NCBI RefSeq assembly: GCF_964355755.1
Contig: NC_092678.1
Span: 85,922-149,921, forward strand
Length of the DNA: 64,000 nucleotides
From: Antedon mediterranea
Lineage: Eukaryota > Echinodermata > Crinoidea > Comatulida > Antedonidae
Reading direction: 5' to 3'
The notes under the pieces are model-generated. The model did no database searches and was not told the DNA's origin. It saw nothing but the letters and a program-made list of their open reading frames with translations. Positions 38,709-48,726 of the stretch are shown here, piece by piece (positions within the stretch are counted from its first letter, which is position 1; every line of letters starts with the position of its first letter). A program made the translations under genes and the position numbers.

Positions 38709-40005
38709 TACGCTGGCCGCACTGTATCAGAACTGAAGACCGCCCTCTGTGATAAGTGATGTTTTGTGGCGTTGAACAATATTTTAACCGATTTAAATTT
38801 GTTTCTGGAAAGAAATATATGTATAAAACAGTTAAACACTTAACATGCACTTGATATCATTTTAAATCATCCAAGCCTACCGGGCCATACCAGGCGTAGA
38901 TAAACGCTATGTATTCAGGCCTAGCCTAGGCTAGGCCTACTTAGGATGGCCTTACTTCTCAACCAACCTCCTGCTTAACTCTACTACTACTGTTTCACTC
39001 TGATCTAGGTTAGGCAGGCGGGAATCCAGGCCTGGTCTCGCGGCCTGGTCACTACAAGTAGGCCTAGCTTCGCCTTATTGTATTTGTAGGCCTAATTATA
39101 GAGTACCTAGATATACATCCACACTAACTTTCATACAGTAAAACAACTCACTTCTTTTTATTGTATGGATCCACTTGAAACAGTTAAAATACTGTAATTT
39201 CCAACACCGTGCTGCACATGTTTTAAAAAAAAATGTATACTGCCCTCTATAATATTTTGTTATGATTTTTATATAAAGGGAGAGGCAAAATGTTGGTAGG
39301 GGTTACATTTTTGGTAATAACTTGGGATTTTGTGAACAGATTTTAATTTTATTTGTAGATCCAACATTACGTCATTACACCGACGTCCTTTATCAAAAAT
39401 GATTTTTTCTCAAATTAACTTGTAATTTGATTATGAAAACTGATGTGGAGGACAGAAAGCATTCACAACATCCACGACATCTATGAGATATCATGGAGGT
39501 ATTTATACCTCCATGGAGATATCAACATTTATTATATTACATAAATACAGATAAAATAATATGAGCATAGTTTATGAATGGGCAAAATTGTACTTGCTAG
39601 ATTTCTATGAACTGTTGAATAAATTGGTCTTGGCCTGCCATAGTGTTACTGTATATAGGCTACTCGAATATATCATTATATTTGATGAAGGTATACTTTA
39701 GCACAATCTAATTTTAATTGTTAACATTATTACAACTAGCAGAACGCATACATTTATGCCTGCCTGATAAATCAAAAATTAATCAAATTATTTAGAAATA
39801 TTAAAATTTACTGAAACTAATGCGTAAAACATACTTTATACTTGATTATACTTGATGTTGGAACTTAGAAGCCGTAGCTTGTGTGTCCCTCAACATGTTT
39901 CAATATATTATCTTGTCTATTATAGGGGGAAAACATGTGAGGTTTTTTTTTTATGTTGGCTGGTATACACAGTATGCACTTAGTATGCATGTCAAAATGT
40001 CACAT
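38709..40005. other. Intergenic region, TRMT10C side to CRBN 3' end
   Basis: No gene supported. It holds AGGCCT words (38900-38935), GCCCTCT words (38739, 39241) and a hairpin at 39485-39524 built from GATATCATGGAGGTAT and its partner ATACCTCCATGGAGATATC with a 3-base bulge. The last part presumably includes CRBN 3' UTR. Confidence 0.5.
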
Positions 40006-43000
40006 TCATAAGATAGGCTGCCATGAAGTTGTCTCTCCTCCTTCTTTGCTCATACTTGGCATCAACGCGGACCTGGTCAGACCCCAAAACTTGTCAGGCT
40101 TCAGCTTTCGCTTGGTTGCACTGAATTTCCACCCCATATGACTTGAGCAGTGTCGACACTGAATTATTGTCCATGCATATCTATTAAGAAATGATAACAC
40201 TGAAAACCCTAACCGCAATGATGACGTACACTACTGCAGTAGATTCTGATGACGTACACTACTGCAGTAGATTCTGTTGTTAAATTATAGATAAGTCCTA
40301 CATATATGTGCTGTATTGTGACTTGATAATTAGGTAAGGTTTAACATCTATACATACCCTGGAAACCAGCTGTTTTCTTTTGAGGGCCGACCAATCAAGT
40401 TGAGATTTTGAGCTCGATAAAGAGTCAATGTTTCATGAATATAGCCACCAGGGTTAACATAAGCTGCCATGGGACCATCAAGAGACATACTACAAAATTA
40501 AACATAATTAAATTATTTATATTTTACTTTCTGTTTGTAATCACCTGAAAATATTAATAAAATGTTAAAACTTACCAAAAAACATCAGACTTGTTTGCAA
40601 TCTGGTGACCGCATCTCTTACAACATAGTAATGTACACTGAAAGAAGATAGTACACATGTTAAACTACAGTTGACACTACTGCTACTACTTCTGCTAGAC
40701 CACAACCTACCTTCTTTAGTAAGTCAAGCTCACAACACTACTGCTACTACTTCTGCTAGACCACAACCTACCTTCTTTAGTAAGTCAAGCTCACAACACT
40801 ACTGCTACTACTTCTGCTAGACCACAACCTACCTTCTTTAGTAAGTCAAGCTCACAACACTACCACTACTACTTCTGCTAGACCACAACCTACCTCCTTT
40901 AGTAAGTCAAGCTCACAACACTACCACTACTACTTCTGTTAGACCACAACCTACCTTCTTTAGTAAGTCAAGCTCACATCACTACCACTACTACTTCTGC
41001 TAGACCACAACCTACCTCCTTTAGTAAGTCAAGCTCACAACACTACCACTACTACTTCTGCTAGACCACAACCTACCTCCTTTAGTAAGTCAAGCTCACA
41101 ACACTACCACTACTACTTCTGTTAGACCACAACCTACCTCCTTTAGTAAGTCAAGCTCACAACACTACCACTACTACTTCTGCTAGACCACAACCTACCT
41201 CCTTTAGTAAGTCAAGCTCACAACACTACCACTACTACTTCTGTTAGACCACAACCTACCTCCTTTAGTAAGTCAAGCTCACAACACTACCACTACTACT
41301 TCTTCTAGACCACAACCTACCTCCTTTAGTAAGTCAAGCTCACAACACTACCACTACTACTTCTGTTAGACCACAACCTACCTCCTTTAGTAAGTCAAGC
41401 TCACATCACTACCACTACTACTTCTGTTAGACCACAACCTACCTTCTTTAGTAAGTCAAGCTCACAACACTACCACTACTACTTCTGCTAGACCACAACC
41501 TACCTTCTTTAGTAAGTCAAGCTCACAACACTACTGCTACTACTTCTGTTAGACCACAACCTACCTTCTTTAGTAAGTCAAGCTCACAACACTACCACTA
41601 CTACTTCTGCTAGACCACAACCTACCTTCTTTAGTAAGTCTAGCTCACATCTCATTCTTTGTATTGGTGAGTTCACTTTCAGTAACAACAACCTCTGACT
41701 GTCATTAATTGGAATATTGCTGGCAACCCAAAATGAAAAATCTACAAAAGAAAGAAACATTCATCTAAATATCCATATTAAAAAATGAAGTTTAAAATAA
41801 TATTACAACAATTAGGTTTTACCTGACGGACGTTCTGGGATTGTGCTAAATGTAATAGATCCCTCGTACCAGCTCCGTAACTCTTCTTTTATCAAGGCCA
41901 TTAGATATTCCTAATAAATAATGTATAAATAATGCACTATCAAATTATACTCAGCAGAATGTAAATTTTTACGACCTGACAACAATCAGTATCAACCAGA
42001 CAATAAACTTACAGAATCGTACATCTGGTATACCCAAGGAGGCCACCATGTAAACTGTGACTCAAACAACTTATTTTTTCTCCTTCTTGAATCGAAAATA
42101 GTTTGTTTATGCGGTAAAAGCGCCCTCTGTTTGTAATATGAATTCATCCTCGCACCATGTAAAGGATCTAGAATTTCTTTGTCTGGAAGAATCTGTACCT
42201 TAGCAACCATGTTCCTGAAAACATGAATACAACTGTTGTTAATAACTTTTATGATTATTTAAGAATAAATTTAGTTTTTTAGGTGTCTTTATTTAATTAT
42301 AAACAGCAAGATATTTACCCATCTGTTTGTCTACTAATATCCATAATTTTAAATCGCTGTCTTCCCATTGCTTTGATCTTCATATTTTCTAAACCATTTT
42401 CATCATTTTCTTTTACACTATAAATCTCAGCCGTTGTTCCAACTGATGCAACACCTTGCTCAAAATCTTGTCTAAAAACGCAAGAGAGTAGCATTGTAAA
42501 ATCCAAGGAGTAAACAAGTCAATATGAAATAAAATAATGATCATTCTTTTATATAATAATCATTTACAAGTAACAACTTACCCAACACTCACAACACCAA
42601 ATGTACGGTCCTTCTGAAGCACATGTCATAATCATTTACAAGTAACAACTTACCCAACACTGACAACGTCAAATATACGGTCCTTCTGAAGCACATGTCA
42701 TAATCATTTACAAATGACAACTTATCCAAAACTCACAACGCCAAATGTACGATCCTTCTGAAGCACATGTCATAATCATTTACAAATGACAACTTACCCA
42801 ACACTCACAGCGTCAAATGTACGGTCCTTCTGAAGCACAAGTCATAATCATTTACAAGTAACAACTTATCCGACACTCACAACGCCAAATGTACGGTCCT
42901 TCTGAAGCACATATCATAATCATTTACAAATGACAACTTACCCAACACTCACAGCGTCAAATGTACGGTCCTTCTGAAGCACATGTCATAATCATTTACA

Positions 43001-44107
43001 AATGACACCTTACCCAACAATGACAACGTCAAAAGTACGGTCCTTCTGTAACACATGTCATAATCATTTACAAATGACCACTTACCTAACACTCACAACG
43101 TCAAATGTACAGTCCTTCTGTAACACATGTCATAATCATTTACAAATGACCACTTACCCAACACTCACAACGCCAAATGTACGGTCCTTCTGTAACACAT
43201 GTCTCATCATTGAGATCTTTCTTGGATCAAGGAGTTGTAATGGAATGGTTTGACCAGGGATGAGTACAACATTATTGAGAGGCATCAGAGGAAGTGTTAC
43301 ATAACTTTCATCATCATGGATTGTACGACCACTGTATTCTTCTAAATCATTTCCCAAATACTGTAAAAAAAAGAGAAAATATTCATCAATTATCTTCAGA
43401 TTCAGAATGCATAAATGGTGATAAAATTACACTCCACCATTAGAATAGTTTAGAAGTAATGTAAAATAGCCTAATAGAAGACTTAAATAGTAAGTATGTA
43501 CTTACAGAATGAGCCGTAGGAAGTGATGGGTCAAAATTGAATTTAGCTGGTCTTTTTTTCACTTTTTCATGATCTTCAACTCCCCTAATGTTTATCCTCC
43601 AATCATTTATATTCATTTCAATATTTTCTTGAGCTTCTGGTTCTAAACAATTATTCAATACATACATTCATTATTAATTACTTAATTAATACTTCTATAT
43701 ACACAAATAAGCTATAATAAGTTACATTACATAATAATGTTGCAAACACATCTTGCTGTTGCTCCAGCCTAAATCGTTTTACCACCATCCGGGGAATTCC
43801 CAGTAGATAGGCAGGGCTAGCTAGGCTGCATACCCGACGAGCTGCTAGCAAGTTAGGCCTAGCTAAGCTAGGCCTACTACTAGATAGTACAGGCCTAGGC
43901 CTAGTAGGCCTAGGCCTAGTTTAGGCCTAGCCTAGCCTTTGTATATGAAAGAAGAGGCAAGATTTTTATCAAAATTAACCATCAATTTATATTAATAGCT
44001 TATCTTTTTAAAGAACAGATATTAGCAAGTTGCATTTAATATTAATAAAAGTTAACTTTACCACTGTCAGAGGAAGAATCAAAACCTTCGTCATGTACTT
44101 CGTCCAT
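40006..44107 (-). CDS. CRBN: Cereblon, substrate receptor of the CRL4 ubiquitin ligase, 437 aa
   Basis: Ten exons with consistent phase: 44062-44107, 43506-43642, 43158-43360, 42319-42471, 42013-42214, 41823-41910, 41626-41741, 40576-40637, 40358-40489, 40006-40180. They give 437 aa against 442 in human. The Lon-like N-terminal domain includes [19 protein letters not shown] and [12 protein letters not shown]. The C-terminal CULT domain keeps the zinc ligands CCKRC and QCRHC and the tri-Trp cage (SWFPGYAW, HMGWKF). Known role: bridges DDB1-CUL4A and recruits substrates, including cyclic-imide degrons. At positions equivalent to human H378 and V388 this protein has Asn and Ile. It is divergent from DNAJB9 with 570 bases between starts. 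Two introns contain arrays copying the ends of exons 3 and 7. Confidence 0.98.
40690..41650. repeat. 61-bp repeat, about 16 copies, spanning the CRBN exon 7 donor
   Basis: The minus-strand unit contains GAGCTTGACTTACTAAAGAAG (last 21 bases of exon 7, encoding ELDLLKK) and GTAGGTTGTGGTCTAG, then about 24 more intron bases. The exon-linked copy is at 41626. Copies vary at a few sites (ccttcttt/cctccttt, tgctaga/tgttaga). Confidence 0.96.
42566..43205. repeat. About 72-bp repeat, 9 copies, spanning the CRBN exon 3 donor
   Basis: The minus-strand unit holds about 43 bases of exon 3 (AGAAGGACCGTACATTTGGC and GTTGTGAGTGTTGG), the donor GTAAGT, and TCATTTGTAAATGATTATGAC-like intron. Copies are more diverged than in the other arrays; some have GATAAGTTG, losing the GGT context. 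The true exon end is at 43158. Confidence 0.93.
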
Positions 44108-44677
44108 GTTTACTTTGCTCAGGTCAAATGTCAATGGGCGGGAACTGAAATTCTCCCAACCAATCAGGTTACACGCAGTGTTGTTAATAGAAAAAAGGGG
44201 AATTACCACACTCAATTATAAACAAACAAATCTGCGGCACTGTTTAGTATAGAATAGTACTGTACGAAGTATGCAGCTGTTTGGAAAAAAATATTGATCG
44301 AGATTATTTGATATTAATTGGTAACTGACCACGTGTACATTATATCAGGTAGGCACATTAACATTAGTTATTTATGGAAGAAAACTAATAATAGAGGCTA
44401 CATTAAAACAACAAATCTCAGGGAGAAGATGAACAGCAGTAGGCCTACTACTACTATTTACACATGGTCATTGCCCAAACGTACCAGTACTTTTAACTAT
44501 CACCAACAACCAGCAGCAATTGGTAGGTAGGCCTACTACACTGCCACGAGTAGAAAACTACTCTATTTATTTACAGTATTCAATTTCACCCAGAATGTAC
44601 CCGTAATGTTATTAATTATTAAATCATTACCATTTTGTGCTTTTGTGGAGTTGTTTTTGCTTGTTTTTTTTTTTCAG
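44108..44677. promoter_or_regulatory. Bidirectional promoter, CRBN and DNAJB9
   Basis: A 570-bp gap between divergent starts. It holds CCAATGGGCGGGAA-like (TCAATGGGCGGGAA, about 44131) and ACCAATCAGG (about 44159) promoter motifs. TGACCACGTGTAC (44326-44338) contains an ACGTG core that could serve as an XBP1/ATF6-type unfolded-protein-response element for DNAJB9; this is inference. A non-coding DNAJB9 5' exon must lie here because the coding exon begins right after an acceptor. Confidence 0.55.
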
Positions 44678-47600
44678 ATGGTGCTAACATCAAAGATGCA
44701 CAAAATAAAATACATTGTATTTATTATCGCAATTATATGTTTCTTTGGAGTATTAGCTAAAAAAGCTAAAGATTATTATAAAATACTTGAAGTTGATAAA
44801 AAAGCATCTCAACAAGAAATTAAAAAGGCTTTCAGAAAACTAGCCATCAAATATCATCCAGACAAAAATAAAGATCCTGATGCAGAAAAGAAGTTTGTTG
44901 AAATAGCAAAAGGTTTGTTAAATAAATTAGAAGAATTTCCACAATATTGTCATTATATTAATACAGTATCTAAGCTTGTTATTATGAGGTTTCAGTTTTA
45001 TTCTTTGTAAAGTAATTAAAATTACATTCCATTGATTTATAAACATATATTTATTAGTATTTATTTGTCATACATCTATTACAAAATATACATATTTTTC
45101 TTTTAGCATATGAAGTTCTTTATGATCCAGAAAAACGCAAACAGTATGATCAGCTGGGAGCCAGTCACTATGAAAGTCATACTAAAGGAGGCGGAAGTCA
45201 CTCTGGAGGTCAAGAGTCAAAGTTTAATTACAATGAGTTCTTCAAAAACTTTGATGATACAGTCCGATTTGGTAAAAGAAAAAATGCAAAGCAAAATAAG
45301 AAAAGTGGTCATAAATTTAATTCAATTTTTGACGGTCTTTGGGATGACTTTGATTCCGACAGTACAATGAAAGACATGTTGAATAATATGTTCAAGGATA
45401 TGGGAGGAGCTGGAGCCAATTTTGACGGCTTTGGTGCTTTTGGTTCAGCTGGTAAAAAAAAGGTAATTATTTCTAGTAAAATTAATTTTTTATTGCAACA
45501 TTATTGCAAGGATTTTCAGGGCTGCATGAATAAAAACACTTCATATTTCATTTCAGGCGAACTCGTTTATGAGCGGTCAAGCCCACATGTTTGGTAAGAA
45601 TTACGTCAACTTTAAAAAATATAACATGTATTTGAATTAACAAACAAATAATTGTAACAATATTTTAGTTTTTGTGTTCTATTTTATTTGTTTTCAGTTG
45701 TCATTATTTAATATACTAACTAACACTAACTAACACTTGTGCACCCACACTTTCCCTATTGTCATCACCGTATTCCCTCCCTCATTTTCCCCACATTAAC
45801 ATCCTCAGCTAAACATCTTCACACTCACGACTCACACCAAGCCAAATCAAGAATTTTAGTAATGGTATCAAAAATGATGAAAAAAAACAATAAAAAAGAT
45901 AAAACAAAACAGAAAGACGCAAAGCCACCACCGGTAAAGAAAAAAGAAACGCCAAAGCCGCCACTGGTAAAAAAGGAAGCTCCGAAGCCGCCTCCCCCTA
46001 AGCCGCCTCCCCCTAAGCCGCCTCCCCCTAAGCCACCTCCCACACCACCACCACCACAACCTGAAAAAACAACAAAGCCTAAAAAAGGGATACTTTCAAA
46101 AGATGAATTCAAGGCAGAGTTCGACCGAATGAGGGCGGCATTCAAAGAAAAATTAGCTAAACTGAAGGGCGAATCTGACGTTACTAGTTCAACTACTGTA
46201 GATAAAGACGGCAAGAAGCATACTACAATCACTTCTAAAACTACTAGTAACAACCCTCAAAGCAAGGTGCCAAAAGATAACAACAGACTTTTTAAGGAAA
46301 AAACAATGGACAAAAATAAAGAACAGAAAACTGGTAAAAATAATCCAAAAAATGCATCACAAAGCCAAAATCTAAAAAGCAGTTTAAATCAAAAAAGACA
46401 TGAAGCATTGCATAGTTCAACAGTTAATAGTATTTTAAAGAAACACAAAAACAGAAGGAAGGGCGCAAAAGGACAGCCTGAAGATGAAAAGAATAAAGAT
46501 GTTAAAACAATGAATCATAACCGGTTGAAACACAAATTGAAAGTTCCCTTGAAAAAGAAACCTTTAAAGAATTATTCAAAGGTTCCTGAAGCAGCTAGTG
46601 AACAAGAAAGTGAGAATACTAATAAATTTGAGAAAGATAGAAACCAATCCACTATAAAAACAGTACATACTACTAGACACAATGCCCACAAGAACAGGCA
46701 GAAACAACATGAAGGAATAAAGAAAAAGCCTAACAAACAAATTATATATTCTGAAAAACTATATTTTGAAGGATCAAGGAATTGTGTTGAACCAACTGGT
46801 TATAAAGATGGCAACGGTCAGATTTTATTTTGCAACTCTCCTATTATTGAAAATAGATACAAACATTCAGCCAACGTTTTTTCTAAACATGATACAACCC
46901 CCGGCGGCAGGTATTCATTTATTTATAGTGTACATACTTCTGTGTTCTATGCTTTCATTTATTTTAATCCATCCATCTTATATCTTTATTCCGTAACTTA
47001 TTTTCAATCAATCCGTCCATTTTATACCCTTATCCGACAATGTAAAATGAACCGTCCAATTTGTATCCCTGTTCCACAATCCATTTTCTGTGTAGTGGAT
47101 GGTTAATCAGTAACTTAAGTGGCTGTTAAATATTCACTGATTTTTACCGATATGCATGGCACCCTATAACTTTATCTCTATTCCTTTTTTAATGCACCTT
47201 TATGTTTTATATGTTAAATTGCATTTTTGTGAGTTATTTTTTAGTGTATGTATAGCAAAAAAGTTATAAAAGCTTATTTCTATTTAAAGATGTATTGTCC
47301 CTTGAAACACACAAAAATTAAAGTCAAAATATTCTAAATTTAAAGTGGCCATATCAAAGTAATATTAAAGTTAATCACTTTAAGTCGAAAATTCGAGCCA
47401 AAAAAAACAAGTTTACGTAATTAACAGGTAAATTAGTTTAATTACATTTATCTGGAAAATCGTCACGAGCGAAAGTAAACAAAGATTTCAAACCATGAGT
47501 ACGCATTATGCATATGCGAAATTAGGATTGTTTACAACTCGTCACGGTTAAGAAGGTATTTTCACACAGATCATGAGGAAGTTTTATGATTATGCATACA

Positions 47601-47977
47601 GAGTAGCCAAACAAGTGCGTTTCATTATGGGATATGTTTTGATTGAAAACTTTGACTGGAAGTCAAAGTTATCTTTTTAACAAAAAAACGTCAGTATTTC
47701 AGTTAAATTTTTTTTTTTTCGAAAACTTTTTGGTGATAGTTAATAACTATTATGATACTTCAAAATGACTCACCTTTTTTCGAAATCTTTTATTTTTTTT
47801 TTTTTTGGAATTAGTCAAAGGGACAATACATCTTTAAATAATTCATTGTGTTCATTTTTAAAACTTGTTATTTCAGGTGAATTTTCAAATAGTTTTGCTG
47901 GTTCTAGTAGTAGAAGCTGTCGTACCGTAACGGAGCGTAATGGAAACCAAGTTTTAACATACACCAAGTGTACATAG
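44678..47977 (+). CDS. DNAJB9: DnaJ homologue subfamily B member 9 (ERdj4), 242 aa
   Basis: Four coding exons: 44678-44912, 45107-45462, 45557-45593 and 47877-47977, phases 1, 0 and 1. The ATG directly follows the acceptor TTTTCAG. A hydrophobic segment [17 protein letters not shown] is the ER signal, followed by a J domain with HPD ([16 protein letters not shown]). A Gly/Phe-rich region ([17 protein letters not shown]) comes next. The end [20 protein letters not shown] matches the conserved vertebrate C-terminus (human 223 aa). Known role: ER-lumenal BiP co-chaperone that restrains IRE1 and supports ER-associated degradation, induced by XBP1. The last intron (2.3 kb) carries a long in-frame open exon candidate and MITE copy B. 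Confidence 0.95.
45809..47106 (+). CDS. Candidate giant alternative exon of DNAJB9 (Pro/Lys-rich, low complexity)
   Basis: A 432-codon open stretch in the last DNAJB9 intron, same strand. It is preceded by a strong pyrimidine tract and CCTCAG at 45803-45808. That acceptor is phase-compatible with the upstream exon ending at 45593 (G-CT). The product has KPPPP repeats, then a Lys-rich disordered region. A donor-like AG-GTATTC lies at 46910; joined to the last exon it would reach a stop at once, so termination at 46911 or at 47104-47106 is possible. Two segments, [18 protein letters not shown] and [20 protein letters not shown], loosely resemble the DNAJB9 C-terminal Cys motif. It could instead be a nested gene; expression is unknown. 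Confidence 0.5.
47284..47837 (-). mobile_element. 554-bp MITE flanked by TTAA, copy B
   Basis: Same element as 37845-38397 but reversed, with ends TTAAAGATGTATTGTCCCTT and AGGGACAATACATCTTTAA. The two copies are highly similar along their whole length, suggesting recent activity. It ends 39 bases before the last DNAJB9 exon. Confidence 0.9.
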
Positions 47978-48726
47978 TAAATCATTACATATTGTGCCTT
48001 AGCTTTCATGAAAAAATCGCAATAAATATAGTAATAATGAGGTAAATTTACAAGTAAATATTATAAACAATATTGCAATTCCAAAGAATTTAATTATTAT
48101 TTAAAAAAGGTTTTATTTAATACAGTATGTAACAAAATGGTGTGATATTTTAGTTAATTTTCACAATGTGGGAAATTAAATAATAGAAACATGTTTATAT
48201 AGAATCCATTATTATATTTTATGTTATATATCAAAGAACATTTATTAAAAGCAATAATTATTAACAATTATTCTCTACTTTATAACTTGAAATTAAATTT
48301 AAATCAAATGATTTCCTTGTATTTTTTTCTCAATGTGTACACAATTTAAAACCCATCGATGTAAAACATGTACAGTATTGTAAGATTGACTGTTTAGCAT
48401 CAAAACACCTACACAAATCCATCATTTACACATTGTATCATAATATTTAACTGCATAATTGGAAACTTTATATTGACAATAATTTTGACAAATGTATGTA
48501 CACAAACAATGCCTTTTAATAAATGATGTGCTAGAGTTAATTTATTTAAAAACGACAGGTTACTGCCTTCTTTCCCCAATCACAATATAAAATGCAGACA
48601 CTTTGTGAAAAGTATCAAAACTCAATAATGCAACAAGAAGCAGTTGATTTAACAATGTGCAGATAACAATATTACAGTATAACATTCTTACTATATACAG
48701 TACTATACTATTTAACAGTAAATGTT
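47978..48726. other. Convergent 3' gap, DNAJB9 and NRF1
   Basis: AT-rich sequence with AATAAA on plus near 48021. It likely holds both 3' UTRs. Nothing else is recognised. Confidence 0.55.

Noticed and set aside
45825..46253. Gly-rich 142-aa frame on minus
   Set aside because: Antisense shadow of the KPPPP-coding stretch in the DNAJB9 intron.
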